This document shows, one piece after another, positions 33,187 to 42,373 of a DNA stretch of 64,000 bases; position 1 is the first letter of the stretch; every line of letters begins with the position of its first letter. The position numbers and the translations under genes are program-made. This DNA comes from Microbispora corallina. GTDB taxonomy: Bacteria > Actinomycetota > Actinomycetes > Streptosporangiales > Streptosporangiaceae. The notes below the pieces were generated by a model. It saw only the letters and a program-made list of their open reading frames with translations, did no database searches and was not told the DNA's origin. The stretch covers positions 354,792 to 418,791 of the forward strand of contig NZ_BOOC01000002.1 of NCBI RefSeq assembly GCF_016863035.1, written 5' to 3'.

Positions 33187-34890
33187 TCAGCGCGCCCGCC
33201 GGGCCGCGGCGGGGGCCTGCGGCTTGGGGTCGGGCAGCGCCGGGCACCACGCGTCGCCCCGCCGCATCCCCCGCGCGGAGGTCCGCCGCTGCGGCAGCAG
33301 CGACGCGTCCCGCAGGTAGGCGCTCAGGTACCGGTCGACGCAGGAGTTCCCCGAGAGCGACACCCCGTGGTTGCCGCCGCCCTCGGTCACCAGGCTCGCG
33401 GTCGGGAAGCGGCGCCGCAGGTGCACCGCCCCGGCGTACGGCGTGGCGGCGTCGTGCTCGGCCTGGATCAGCAGGATGGGCGGCAGGCTCACCGCGCCCA
33501 CCCGGACCGGCGTCAGCCCGGGCACCGGCCAGAACGCGCACGGCGCGTTGTAGACCGCGTTCGGCCAGGCCATGAAGGGCGCCTCGGCGTTCACCTTGAG
33601 GGTGTCGACGTGCCAGCGGTCCCAGGACCGGGGCCACCGGGCGTCCCGGCACTCCACGCCCAGGTAGACGGCGTAGGAGTTCTCCTCGGTCTTCTTGATC
33701 TCGGCCTGGCTGTGGAAGAGCTTGACCAGCGCCGCGGTGTCCCCCTTGCGGACGTACGCGGAGAACGCGGCACCGAGGGCGGGCCACAGGGCGTTGGAGT
33801 AGCCCCCGGCGGAGTAGATGTCGTCGAGCTCGCTCGGCCCGACCAGGCCGCCGCCCGGCTTGACCCGCAGCCGGGAGCGCATGGAGTACCACGCGTCGTG
33901 GACCGCCTGCTCGGTCGCGCCGAGCCGGTAGGCGTCGTCGTTGCGGGCCACCCAGTCGAGGAAGTCCCGGTGCCGGCGGTCGAAGCTGTAGTCCTGGGAG
34001 ATGTTCGCGTCGTACCAGACCCCGTCGGGGTCGACGTTGCTGTCGAGCACGAGCCGGCGCACCCGCTGCGGGAACAGCGTGGCGTAGACGGCGCCCAGGT
34101 AGGTGCCGTACGAGTAGCCCAGGTAGCTGATCTTGTCCTCGCCCAGGGCGGCGCGGATGGCGTCCATGTCCCTGGCGGAGTTCTCCGTGGTCAGGTACGG
34201 CAGGAACCAGGACCACCGGGAGCCGCAGCCCTCGGCGTACTGCCGGGCCCGGGACACGAGCGCCGCCTCGTCGTCCACGGTCTTCGGGACGGCGTCCGGC
34301 CGCGGCGGGGCGTAGAAGCGGGCCGGGTCGACGCAGGAGATCGCCGGCTCGCTCGGCCCGACGCCGCGCGGCGCGAAGCCGATCACGTCGTAGCGGGCGG
34401 CCACCTCGGACGGCAGCATGGCGGCGACGTACTTGGCCAGGTCGAGGCCCGACCCGCCCGGCCCGCCGGGGTTGACCAGCAGCGCGCCCAGGTGGTCGTC
34501 CCGCTGCGAGGCCGTGCCCCTGACCCGGTTGAGCGACAGCGTGATCTGCCGGCCCTCCGGCTCCGCGTAGTCGAGCGGCACCCGCAGCGTCGCGCACTGC
34601 ACGGCGGCGCGGCCGGGGGTATGGACGGGTGCACGGCGGACGGACGAGGCCGCCGCAGGAGGGCCGATCACGGCGCCGAGGGCGCCGGAGACCCGCGTGA
34701 CGGCGGCCAGGGCGGCCCCCGCGGAGGGCGCGGCCGTGGCCCCGGCCGAGGCCGCGGCGCCCGCGGGCCGGCAGGGCCCCCAGGCCAACGTCTCCCGTCC
34801 CGGCGCCGCGTGCGCCCCCTCGGGCCCGACCAGCCCGGCAACCACCATCGCGGCACCCGCGACGACCCCGACGACCCGCTTCACCGGCAC
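33187..34890 (-). CDS. Secreted tripeptidyl-peptidase-like alpha/beta hydrolase (TAP family)
   Basis: A 567-residue exported protein. Signal peptide about 1-28 (VVGVVAGAAMVVAGLVG, cleavage near AHA). The hydrolase core holds LLVNPGGPGGSGLDLAKYVA (oxyanion loop), YLGYSYGTYLGAVYATLFPQ (nucleophile Ser), LLIQAEHDAATPYAGA (Asp) and GGGNHGVSLSGNSCVD (His), ending in a TAP-like domain. Such enzymes clip tri- or dipeptides from N-termini outside the cell. Between the signal and the core are about 50 Ala/Pro-rich residues that look like a spacer or propeptide. Start may be GTG 34890 or GTG 34884, the latter 7 bases after GAGGAGC. Confidence 0.88.
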   Translation of the reverse strand: MPVKRVVGVVAGAAMVVAGLVGPEGAHAAPGRETLAWGPCRPAGAAASAGATAAPSAGAALAAVTRVSGALGAVIGPPAAASSVRRAPVHTPGRAAVQCATLRVPLDYAEPEGRQITLSLNRVRGTASQRDDHLGALLVNPGGPGGSGLDLAKYVAAMLPSEVAARYDVIGFAPRGVGPSEPAISCVDPARFYAPPRPDAVPKTVDDEAALVSRARQYAEGCGSRWSWFLPYLTTENSARDMDAIRAALGEDKISYLGYSYGTYLGAVYATLFPQRVRRLVLDSNVDPDGVWYDANISQDYSFDRRHRDFLDWVARNDDAYRLGATEQAVHDAWYSMRSRLRVKPGGGLVGPSELDDIYSAGGYSNALWPALGAAFSAYVRKGDTAALVKLFHSQAEIKKTEENSYAVYLGVECRDARWPRSWDRWHVDTLKVNAEAPFMAWPNAVYNAPCAFWPVPGLTPVRVGAVSLPPILLIQAEHDAATPYAGAVHLRRRFPTASLVTEGGGNHGVSLSGNSCVDRYLSAYLRDASLLPQRRTSARGMRRGDAWCPALPDPKPQAPAAARRAR

Positions 34891-35010
34891 GCTCCTCTGC
34901 TCCCCTAAACGGCAGAGGCAAGCTTCCCGGAGATGATCGCGCGGCTACCGCCCGCTAGACCCGATCATTGCCATTGTGTAGCCAGAGCATTGCTTTCTGT
35001 AACGGGGGCG

Positions 35011-36174
35011 TCAGGAGACGACGACCTCGGGGCCGGAGGCGTCGTCGCCGAGGTCGACCTCGACGCCCATCTCCTCGGCCAGGCGCAGCGCCTCCTCGAT
35101 GAGGGTCTCCACGATCTGCGACTCCGGCACGGTCTTGACGACCTCGCCCTTCACGAAGATCTGGCCCTTGCCGTTGCCGGAGGCCACCCCCAGGTCGGCC
35201 TCCCGGGCCTCGCCCGGGCCGTTGACCACGCAGCCCATCACGGCCACCCGCAACGGCACGGTCAGCCCGGCCAGCCCGGCCTGCACCTGCTCGGCCAGCG
35301 TGTACACATCCACCTGGGCCCGCCCGCACGACGGGCAGGACACGATCTCCAGCCCACGCTCCCGCAGCCCCAGCGACTCCAGGATCGCCGTGCCGACCTT
35401 GACCTCCTCCACCGGAGGCGCCGACAACGACACCCGGATCGTGTCCCCGATCCCCTCGGCCAGCAACGCCCCGAACGCCACCGCGGACTTGACCGTCCCC
35501 TGGAACGCCGGGCCCGCCTCGGTCACCCCCAGGTGCAACGGATAGTCACACCGCTCCGCCAGCAGCCGGTAGGCCTGCACCATCACCACGGGATCGTTGT
35601 GCTTCACCGAGATCTTGATGTCCCGGAACCCGTGCTCCTCGAACAGCGAGCACTCCCACAGCGCCGACTCCACCAGCGCCTCCGGCGTCGCCTTGCCGTA
35701 CTTGCCCAGCAGCCGCGGATCCAGCGACCCGGCGTTGACCCCGATCCGGATCGGCACCCCGGCCGCCGAGGCCGCCCGGGCGATCTCGCCGACCTTGTCG
35801 TCGAACTTCTTGATGTTGCCCGGGTTCACCCGGACCGCCGCGCAGCCCGCCTCGATCGCCGCGAAGACGTACTTGGGCTGAAAGTGGATGTCGGCGATCA
35901 CCGGGATCTGCGACTTGCGCGCGATGGCCGGCAACGCGTCCGCGTCGTCCTGCGAGGGCACCGCCACCCGCACGATCTGGCAGCCCGCCGCCGTCAGCTC
36001 GGCGATCTGCTGCAACGTCGCGTTCACATCCGCCGTCAGCGTCGTGGTCATCGACTGCACCGACACCGGGGCGTCCCCGCCCACCGGCACCGACCCGACC
36101 ATGATCTGCCGCGAGACCCGCCGCTTGGCGATCGGCTGCGATCTGACCGTGGGAATCCCGAGATCAACTGGCAT
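35011..36174 (-). CDS. ispG: (E)-4-hydroxy-3-methylbut-2-enyl-diphosphate synthase
   Basis: A 387-residue IspG (GcpE) of the MEP isoprenoid pathway, reducing methylerythritol cyclodiphosphate to [25 protein letters not shown] and [20 protein letters not shown] form the TIM barrel start; CPSCGR and [15 protein letters not shown] carry the three Cys of the [4Fe-4S] cluster plus the Glu. Length is normal for the single-barrel bacterial form. ATG preceded by AAGGGAC. In many actinobacteria dxr, a site-2 protease gene and ispG form one operon; here a secreted LPMO gene, reading the other way, lies between dxr and ispG and the protease gene is absent from the interval. Confidence 0.97.
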   Translation of the reverse strand: MPVDLGIPTVRSQPIAKRRVSRQIMVGSVPVGGDAPVSVQSMTTTLTADVNATLQQIAELTAAGCQIVRVAVPSQDDADALPAIARKSQIPVIADIHFQPKYVFAAIEAGCAAVRVNPGNIKKFDDKVGEIARAASAAGVPIRIGVNAGSLDPRLLGKYGKATPEALVESALWECSLFEEHGFRDIKISVKHNDPVVMVQAYRLLAERCDYPLHLGVTEAGPAFQGTVKSAVAFGALLAEGIGDTIRVSLSAPPVEEVKVGTAILESLGLRERGLEIVSCPSCGRAQVDVYTLAEQVQAGLAGLTVPLRVAVMGCVVNGPGEAREADLGVASGNGKGQIFVKGEVVKTVPESQIVETLIEEALRLAEEMGVEVDLGDDASGPEVVVS

Positions 36175-36254
36175 TGCAGTCCCTTGTGCGATGGGGTGTC
36201 GACTCCTCTCAGTCTAGGCAGTGCCCCGAACCCGCCCGCCCCGGACGTCCAAGT

Positions 36255-36269
36255 GATGAAGGTTTCATC
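36255..36269. promoter_or_regulatory. GATGAA-GGT-TTCATC palindrome between ispG and LPMO
   Basis: Perfect 6-bp arms with a 3-bp spacer, in the 270-base divergent region, 81 bases before ispG and 179 before the LPMO gene. Which gene it serves is unknown. Confidence 0.45.
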
Positions 36270-36447
36270 CATCTCCCTCGCCCCCCGCGATGTCCCGGGC
36301 ATGTGACCTGCCCGGACACTCCGGACGCCGCCGGACCGCCCGCGGCCCGCTGGGCAGGGCGGACAGACCGGATTTACAGTCTCGAAACGCGCGCGCTTTC
36401 GCCTGACCGGTCGACGACCCTCTGATGACCTTGCGAAAGGGTGACCT

Positions 36448-37617
36448 GTGGGAAGACCACGAAGAGCCAAAGCGGCTCTCGCCGCCGTCCTGACCGCCGC
36501 GGCGGCCTTGGTGGCGAGCATGCTGTTCCCGAGCCCGGCATCGGCGCACGGGGCCATGATGATGCCCGGCAGCCGGACGTACCTGTGCTGGAAGGACGGC
36601 CTGACGCCGCAGGGACAGATCGTCCCGAACAACCCCGCCTGCGCCGCCGCCGTCGCCCAGAGCGGGACGAACGCGCTCTACAACTGGTTCGCGGTCCTGC
36701 GCTCCGACGGCGCCGGGCGCATGTCCGGCTTCATCCCCGACGGGAAGCTGTGCAGCGCCGCCGCCACCGTCTACGACTTCAGCGGCTTCGACCTCGCCCG
36801 CAGCGACTGGCCGGTCACCCACCTGACCTCCGGCGCGCAGATCCAGATGCGGTACAACAAGTGGGCCGCCCACCCGGGCACGTGGCGGATGTACATCACC
36901 AAGGACTCCTGGAGCCCCACCCGGCCGCTCGCCTGGAGCGACCTCGAGTCCACGCCGTTCGACAGCGTGACCGACCCGCCGAGCGTCGGCTCGCCGGGCA
37001 GCGCCGACTCCTACTACTACTGGAACGCCACGCTGCCCTCGAACAAGACGGGCCGCCACATCATCTACTCCGTGTGGCAGCGGTCGGACAGCAACGAGAC
37101 CTTCTACAACTGCTCCGACGTCGTGTTCGACGGCGGCAACGGCGAGGTCACCGGTGTCGGTCCCGGCAGCGGCCCCAGCCCCAGCCCCACCCCGACCCCG
37201 ACTCCGACCCCCACGCCGACTCCCAGCCCCAGTCCCTCCCGGACGCCGACCCCCACACCCACACCGACCCCCACGCCCACGCCCACGCCGACCCCGACTC
37301 CCACCCCCACCGGGCCGGGCGGATGCGCGGCCACCTACAAGGTGGTCAGCTCGTGGAACAACGGCTTCCAGGGCGAGGTCGCGGTGCGCAACTCGGGCAA
37401 CGCGGCCATCTCCGGATGGACGGTCAAATGGACGCTGCCGAGCGGCCAGACCATCACCCAGCTGTGGAACGGCACGCTCACCCAGTCGGGCAGCGGCGTC
37501 TCGGTCCGGAACGTGAGCTACAACGGGTCGCTCGCGCCGAACGCGTCCACCACGTTCGGATTCCTGGCCAGCGGGCCGAGCGGCTCGAACCCGGCGGTGA
37601 CCTGCACGCCGGCCTGA
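36448..37617 (+). CDS. Secreted lytic polysaccharide monooxygenase AA10 with C-terminal CBM2
   Basis: A 389-residue exported copper enzyme. Signal peptide 1-33 ends ...SPASA, so maturation exposes His34 (HGAMMMPGSRTYLCW), first ligand of the Cu histidine brace; His142 in YNKWAAHPGTWRMY is the second. The AA10 core runs to about residue 232 (FYNCSDVVFDGG), then a Pro/Thr/Ser linker, then CBM2 (GGCAATYKVVSSWNNGFQGE, WTVKWTLPSGQTITQLWNGT). It oxidatively cleaves crystalline chitin or cellulose; the CBM2 type and the PGSRTYLCW start favour cellulose-active clade members, not certain. GTG start after AAAGGG. It interrupts the ispG-dxr neighbourhood. Confidence 0.93.
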   Translation: MGRPRRAKAALAAVLTAAAALVASMLFPSPASAHGAMMMPGSRTYLCWKDGLTPQGQIVPNNPACAAAVAQSGTNALYNWFAVLRSDGAGRMSGFIPDGKLCSAAATVYDFSGFDLARSDWPVTHLTSGAQIQMRYNKWAAHPGTWRMYITKDSWSPTRPLAWSDLESTPFDSVTDPPSVGSPGSADSYYYWNATLPSNKTGRHIIYSVWQRSDSNETFYNCSDVVFDGGNGEVTGVGPGSGPSPSPTPTPTPTPTPTPSPSPSRTPTPTPTPTPTPTPTPTPTPTPTGPGGCAATYKVVSSWNNGFQGEVAVRNSGNAAISGWTVKWTLPSGQTITQLWNGTLTQSGSGVSVRNVSYNGSLAPNASTTFGFLASGPSGSNPAVTCTPA

Positions 37618-37675
37618 CCGTCCCGCTCCGGGGCGGACCCGCCTGACCGGTCCGCGCCCTGAGGGAACCGGCCCC

Positions 37676-37708
37676 GATCCGGGGCGGCGCACCCCGCCGC
37701 CCCGGATC
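37676..37708. terminator. 14-bp perfect hairpin between LPMO and dxr
   Basis: GATCCGGGGCGGCG (37676-37689) pairs with CGCCGCCCCGGATC (37695-37708), loop CACCC. It abuts the dxr stop codon and serves both convergent genes. Confidence 0.8.
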
Positions 37709-38911
37709 TCACCGCGTCAGCTCGGCCGCCCGGGCCCTGGCCCACGCGTCGGCCGACAGGACCTCCTCGACCGTGGAGGCGGCTCCGGCGTCGTGCTCCG
37801 ACACCACCCGCTCCACCGTGTCGACGATGGCGAGGAACGGCAGGGCGCCCTTCAGGAACGCCTCCACGCACACCTCGTTGGCGGCGTTGTAGACGGCCGG
37901 GGCCGTCCCGCCGATGGAGCCGACGTGGCGGGCGAGGCCCACCGAGGGGAACGCCTCGTCGTCCAGCGGCTCGAACGTCCACGTGTGGGCGGCCGTCCAG
38001 TCCACCGCCGGGGCGGTGTCCGGCACCCGCTCGGGGAACCCGAGCGCGAGCGAGATCGGCAGCCGCATGTCCGGCGGGCTCGCCTGGGCGACGGTCGAGC
38101 CGTCGGTGAACTCCACCATCGAGTGGATCACCGACTGCGGGTGGACGACCACCTCGATGCGGTCGAAGCCGATGTCGTACAGCAGGTGCGCCTCAATAAC
38201 CTCCAGGCCCTTGTTGACCAGGGTGGCCGAGTTGACCGTGATGACCGGGCCCATGCTCCAGGTGGGGTGGTTGAGGGCCATCTCCGGCGTCACGTCGGCA
38301 AGCTCGGCCCGGGTCCTGCCCCGGAACGGGCCGCCGCTCGCGGTCACCACCAGGCGCCGTACGGCCCGGGGGTCGGCGCCGGACGGCCCGGCCGCCCACA
38401 GGCACTGGGCGAGCGCGGAGTGCTCGGAGTCCACCGGGACCAGCTGCCCGGGCGCGGCCAGCCGTTTCACCAGGGGGCCCCCGACGATCAGCGACTCCTT
38501 GTTGGCCAGCGCGAGCACGCGGCCGGCCTCCAGGGCCGCCAGCGTCGAGGTCAGGCCGAGGGCGCCGGTGATGCCGTTCAGCACGACGTCGCAGGGGGCG
38601 GCGGCCAGCTCCGCCACGCCCTCCGGCCCGGCCACGACCCGCGCCCGCGCGCCGCTCGCGGCGAGCGCCTCCCGCAGGGCGGGCACGGCCTCGGGGTCGG
38701 CCACGGCCACGGCCTCCGCCCCGAAGGCGGCCGCCTGCCGGGCGAGCAGGTCGACCCGCCCCCCTCCCGCTGCGAGCGCGGCGACCCGGAACCGTCCGGG
38801 GTTGCGGGAGACCACGTCGAGGGCCTGGGTGCCGATGGATCCGGTCGAGCCCAGCACCACCAGAGACCGGGCCGGCGTCGCGCCGGCGGCATGAGACGTC
38901 ACGCACCCCAT
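37709..38911 (-). CDS. dxr: 1-deoxy-D-xylulose-5-phosphate reductoisomerase
   Basis: A 400-residue Dxr (IspC), the NADPH- and divalent-metal-dependent second step of the MEP pathway. [20 protein letters not shown] is the NADPH loop; [27 protein letters not shown] and TASGGPFRG are substrate/metal motifs; [19 protein letters not shown] is the flexible-loop region. The ATG at 38911 begins [10 protein letters not shown], ten residues ahead of the conserved strand; further upstream starts add unrelated sequence. The usual downstream operon partner (rseP-like protease) is not present: the next gene in that direction is the convergent LPMO. Confidence 0.97.
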   Translation of the reverse strand: MGCVTSHAAGATPARSLVVLGSTGSIGTQALDVVSRNPGRFRVAALAAGGGRVDLLARQAAAFGAEAVAVADPEAVPALREALAASGARARVVAGPEGVAELAAAPCDVVLNGITGALGLTSTLAALEAGRVLALANKESLIVGGPLVKRLAAPGQLVPVDSEHSALAQCLWAAGPSGADPRAVRRLVVTASGGPFRGRTRAELADVTPEMALNHPTWSMGPVITVNSATLVNKGLEVIEAHLLYDIGFDRIEVVVHPQSVIHSMVEFTDGSTVAQASPPDMRLPISLALGFPERVPDTAPAVDWTAAHTWTFEPLDDEAFPSVGLARHVGSIGGTAPAVYNAANEVCVEAFLKGALPFLAIVDTVERVVSEHDAGAASTVEEVLSADAWARARAAELTR

Positions 38912-39075
38912 TGTCGCCGAAGGCCGGCCGGGCCCGAAGTGGGGACGCCCGGGACGGACGAGAAACCAGCACATAAATGCCCGAATCTGCCCATAACCGT
39001 ATACGCGAATGATGAGAAATCCGGCGAGACGCCTCGCTACCTTCGCGCGTCAGGACATCCGACACGGAGGTACGC

Positions 39076-40128
39076 ATGCACCCCACCGCACGACGTCTCG
39101 CGACCCTGGCCGTCCCCACCCTGGCCGCCGCGGGGGTCATGCTCCCCGCGGCCCAGGGGGCCACGGCCGCGGCGGCGAGCGCCGGCCCCCGCCCCGTCGC
39201 CGTTCACGACGCGGCCGACACCAAGGCGGAGCAGCGCAGCGTCAAGCAGTTCTGGACCGAGGCCAAGATGGAGGCGGCCAAGCCGCTCGACGCGCCGGGC
39301 GACGGCTCCCGCCGCTTCGCCAGCGCCGCCACGCTCCTCGACGGCCCGGACGCCACCCCGGCCACCGTGGGCCCGACCACGGTGAAGGCCGACGCCGTCG
39401 CCGGCTCGGCGGCGGCGGCCTCCTCCCGCAGCCCGGGCGCGGCCTGGACGGCCGGCGGCGCGGTCACCAAGACGACCGGGCGGGTGTTCTTCACGATCGC
39501 GGCGGGCTCGGACGCCGGGCGGAACGCCTCCTGCTCGGGCACCGCCGTGACGAGCGCCAACAAGAGCGTGGTGATCACGGCCGGGCACTGCGTGAAGATC
39601 GGCGGCGCCTTCCACACCAACTGGGTCTTCGTCCCCGGCTACGACCGGGGCGACCGGCCCAACGGCACCTGGCCGGCCACCAACCTGCTCACCACCCCTC
39701 AGTGGAACTCCGGCGAGGACATGAACTACGACGTCGCGGCGGCCGTCGTCGCGCCGCAGAACGGCCAGAGCCTGACCGACGTCGTGGGCGGGCAGGGCGT
39801 CGCGTTCAACCAGCCCCGTGGGCGTCAGATGTACGCCTTCGGCTACCCCGCGGCCTCGCCGTACGACGGGTCGAAGCTCGTCTACTGCAGCGGGCGGGCC
39901 TTCGACGACTTCCTCAGCTCGGAGGACCAGGGCCTCAACTGCAACATGACCGGCGGCTCCAGCGGCGGGCCCTGGTTCACGAGCTTCAACGAGAGCACCG
40001 GGGCGGGCCTGCTGAACTCGGTCAACAGCTTCAAGTACAACTTCGCGAACTTCTGGATGTTCGGCCCGTACTTCGGCCCGGAGGCGCAGGCCGTGTACGA
40101 CGCGGCGCAGAAGACCTCGCTCACCTGA
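39076..40128 (+). CDS. Secreted trypsin-fold serine endopeptidase (paralog 1)
   Basis: A 350-residue exported protein with signal peptide about 1-34 and a 90-residue pro-region rich in Ala. The S1-like catalytic triad is His171 (SVVITAGHC), Asp219 (MNYDVAA) and Ser296 (MTGGSSGGPW). Cys pairs CSG...HC and CSG...LNC are suited to disulfides. It belongs to the glutamyl-endopeptidase-like V8 branch common in actinomycetes, but substrate preference is not readable. GGAGG ribosome-binding site 7 bases before the ATG. A close paralog follows in tandem. Confidence 0.9.
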   Translation: MHPTARRLATLAVPTLAAAGVMLPAAQGATAAAASAGPRPVAVHDAADTKAEQRSVKQFWTEAKMEAAKPLDAPGDGSRRFASAATLLDGPDATPATVGPTTVKADAVAGSAAAASSRSPGAAWTAGGAVTKTTGRVFFTIAAGSDAGRNASCSGTAVTSANKSVVITAGHCVKIGGAFHTNWVFVPGYDRGDRPNGTWPATNLLTTPQWNSGEDMNYDVAAAVVAPQNGQSLTDVVGGQGVAFNQPRGRQMYAFGYPAASPYDGSKLVYCSGRAFDDFLSSEDQGLNCNMTGGSSGGPWFTSFNESTGAGLLNSVNSFKYNFANFWMFGPYFGPEAQAVYDAAQKTSLT

Positions 40129-40187
40129 TCTGCCTATTCACCAAAAGTAGCGGCGGCGTCACCTCTCGTGGTCCACACTCGGGAGCC

Positions 40188-41210
40188 ATGAGTCCCAGCC
40201 TCCCCTACTCGGCCTCCCTCATGCTCGCCGCCGGGCTCCTGGGCACGCCCTCCGCGCCGGTCGCCCCGATCCCGCTCCCCCACGTGGCCGACGTCGTCGC
40301 CCACGCCGCCCCGCCGCCCTCCGGCACGTACTGGACCCCCGAGCGCATGGCGCGGGCGCTCCCGATCGACCTCCACGGGGCGATGGACCGGACCGTGTCC
40401 GCGGTGCGGCGGGTGGGGGCGGTCGCCGCCGGCGTCCTGCCGCCGGTCGCCCCGCCCGTCCGGATCCCGCAGGCCGCGATCCCCGCCGCCCGTTCGGGCC
40501 CGATGCGGGCCGCCGCCCTGCCCGCCACCACCAGCGGCTCCCGCTGGCCGGCGGGCGGGCAGGTCACGAGGACCACCGGACGGGTGTTCCTCACCATGGA
40601 CGGCGTCGACTTCGTCTGCTCGGCCAGTGCGATCCGCAGCGCGAACCGCGACGTCGTGGTCACCGCCGGGCACTGCGTCAAGGACGGCGCCGGGTCCTGG
40701 GCCGAGAACTGGACGTTCGTCCCCGGGTACGACCAGGGGCGGCAGCCGTACGGGGCGTTCCCGGCGCGGCGCATGTTCGTCGCCGGGCCCTGGTCGCGCA
40801 GGGGCGACGACGACTACGACGTCGGCATGGTCGCTGTGTCCGCTCCCTACGGCCGCCACCTGACCGACTCCGTGGGCGGCCAGGAGATCGGCTTCGACAC
40901 CGCGCGGGGACAGCGGACCTACGGGTTCGGGTTCCCGGCCGACCCGCCGTACGACGGGCAGCGGCTGCTGTACTGCGCGGGCCTCGTCCACGGCGACCCC
41001 CAGCGGCAGACCCGCGACCAGGGCATGCGCTGCGACCTGACGGCCGGGGCCAGCGGCGGGCCGTGGCTGAGCGGCTTCGACCCGGCCACCGGCCGCGGCC
41101 TCCTCACGTCGGTGAGCAGCTTCAAGTACAGCAACGACCACCGGACGATGTACGGTCCCTACTTCGGCGCGGCGGTCAGGGACCTGTACCGCGCCGCGGC
41201 GGGGGCGTGA
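40188..41210 (+). CDS. Secreted trypsin-fold serine endopeptidase (paralog 2)
   Basis: A 340-residue tandem paralog of the preceding protease: catalytic His162 (VVVTAGHC), Asp211 (DDDYDVGMVAV) and Ser289 (LTAGASGGPW), with the shared stretches GQVTRTTGRVFLTMDG, WTFVPGYDQGRQPYGAFPA and SVSSFKYSNDHRTMYGPYFG. The N-terminal 110 residues differ completely and are Pro/Ala-rich; the export signal (LPYSASLMLAAGLLGTPSAP) lacks basic residues and is atypical. GGGAG before the ATG. The two are 59 bases apart and probably arose by duplication with exchange of the pro-region. Confidence 0.87.
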   Translation: MSPSLPYSASLMLAAGLLGTPSAPVAPIPLPHVADVVAHAAPPPSGTYWTPERMARALPIDLHGAMDRTVSAVRRVGAVAAGVLPPVAPPVRIPQAAIPAARSGPMRAAALPATTSGSRWPAGGQVTRTTGRVFLTMDGVDFVCSASAIRSANRDVVVTAGHCVKDGAGSWAENWTFVPGYDQGRQPYGAFPARRMFVAGPWSRRGDDDYDVGMVAVSAPYGRHLTDSVGGQEIGFDTARGQRTYGFGFPADPPYDGQRLLYCAGLVHGDPQRQTRDQGMRCDLTAGASGGPWLSGFDPATGRGLLTSVSSFKYSNDHRTMYGPYFGAAVRDLYRAAAGA

Positions 41211-41219
41211 CCGCGCCGA

Positions 41220-42149
41220 TCAGTGGTCGAGCAGGTTCGGCGACTCGGCGTTGTCCTCCTCGAAGATGTCGGCGGCCGACCGCACGATCAGCGGGTCGGG
41301 CTTTCCGACGATCCTGTGGTCCTTGTCCTCGTAGTCGAACAGCGACAGCACGTGCCGCATGGCCTCCAGGCGGCCGCGCTTCTTGTCGTTGCTCTTGATG
41401 ATCGTCCAGGGAGCGTCCTCGGTGTCCGTGTTGAGGAACATGTTCTCCTTGGCCCGCGTGTAGTCGTGCCACAGGTCGAGCGACGCCACGTCCATCGGCG
41501 ACAGCTTCCACTGCCGGACGGGGTCGACCTGGCGGATGATGAACCGGGTCCGCTGCTCCGCGCGCGACACCGAGAACCAGAGCTTGACCAGGCGGATGCC
41601 GTCCCGGACGAGCATGCGCTCGAACAGCGGCGCCTGGTTCATGAACTCCTGGTACTCCTCCGGAGTGCAGAAGCCCATGACCCGCTCGACGCCGGCCCGG
41701 TTGTACCAGGACCGGTCGAACAGCACGATCTCCCCGGCGGCCGGCAGGTGGGCGATGTAGCGCTGGAAGTACCACTGGGTGCGCTCGCGCTCGCTGGGCT
41801 TCTCCAGTGCGACCACCTGGGCGCCCCGCGGGTTGAGGTGCTCCATGAAGCGCTTGATCGTGCCGCCCTTGCCCGCGGCGTCCCGGCCCTCGAACAGGAT
41901 GACCATCCGGCCGCCCGTGGACTTCAGCCAGTACTGCAGCTTGAGCAGCTCGATCTGGAGCAGCCGCTTGTCCCGGTCGTACTCGTGCCGGCTCAGGCGC
42001 TCGTCGTACGGGTAGTGCTCGCGCCAGGTGTCCACGGGGCGTCCGTCGGACCGCACCAGGACCGGGTCGTCGTCATCGTCGTCCAGCACCTTCAGGCCCG
42101 GCGTCCGGCGGAGCAGTTCGACGCCGTCGCTCTCCGACATCCCGGTCAT
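41220..42149 (-). CDS. ppk2: Polyphosphate kinase 2 (PPK2 class I)
   Basis: A 309-residue cytosolic PPK2. Walker A VILFEGRDAAGKGGTIKRFM, lid residues KPSERERTQWYFQRYIAHLP and Walker B EIVLFDRSWYNRAGVERVMG are complete; IIRQVDPVRQWKLSPMD and LWHDYTRAKENMFLNTDTED complete the family pattern. Class I enzymes phosphorylate nucleoside diphosphates with polyphosphate. An N-terminal acidic extension with six consecutive Asp (LKVLDDDDDDPVLVR) precedes the core. Starts at 42149 (overlap ATGA with the upstream gene) or 42140. It is the last gene of a coupled operon with a small membrane protein and the phosphate transporter pit. Confidence 0.93.
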   Translation of the reverse strand: MTGMSESDGVELLRRTPGLKVLDDDDDDPVLVRSDGRPVDTWREHYPYDERLSRHEYDRDKRLLQIELLKLQYWLKSTGGRMVILFEGRDAAGKGGTIKRFMEHLNPRGAQVVALEKPSERERTQWYFQRYIAHLPAAGEIVLFDRSWYNRAGVERVMGFCTPEEYQEFMNQAPLFERMLVRDGIRLVKLWFSVSRAEQRTRFIIRQVDPVRQWKLSPMDVASLDLWHDYTRAKENMFLNTDTEDAPWTIIKSNDKKRGRLEAMRHVLSLFDYEDKDHRIVGKPDPLIVRSAADIFEEDNAESPNLLDH

Positions 42150-42373
42150 TTCGCCAGCATGACATAAAGGCCGAGCAACGCCCCGGCCAGGACCAGCGCG
42201 AAGCAGACGGCCGCGACCACGACCCCGGCCGGGCGGGCCGCGGTCCCGTCCTGCGTCCTGGCGGCGGCCAGGCCGACCAGGCCCAGCGCGTACAGGGCGA
42301 CGAGTCCCGCGCCCGCCACCAGGCCGGCGACGAGCACCTTCCACAGGGCGTCGACATCGATGTACTGGCTCAT
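42146..42373 (-). CDS. Small two-helix membrane protein in the pit-ppk2 operon
   Basis: A 75-residue protein: MSQYIDVDALWKVLVAGLVA, a first helix (LVAGLVAGAGLVALYALGLV) and a second (VVVAAVCFALVLAGALLGLY) joined by a short polar turn (AARTQDGTAARPAG). No recognisable domain. Both ends overlap neighbours by ATGA: the start with the pit stop, the stop with the ppk2 start. Strict coupling suggests a fixed ratio to the transporter, perhaps as an accessory subunit; this is inference. Confidence 0.8.
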   Translation of the reverse strand: MSQYIDVDALWKVLVAGLVAGAGLVALYALGLVGLAAARTQDGTAARPAGVVVAAVCFALVLAGALLGLYVMLAK

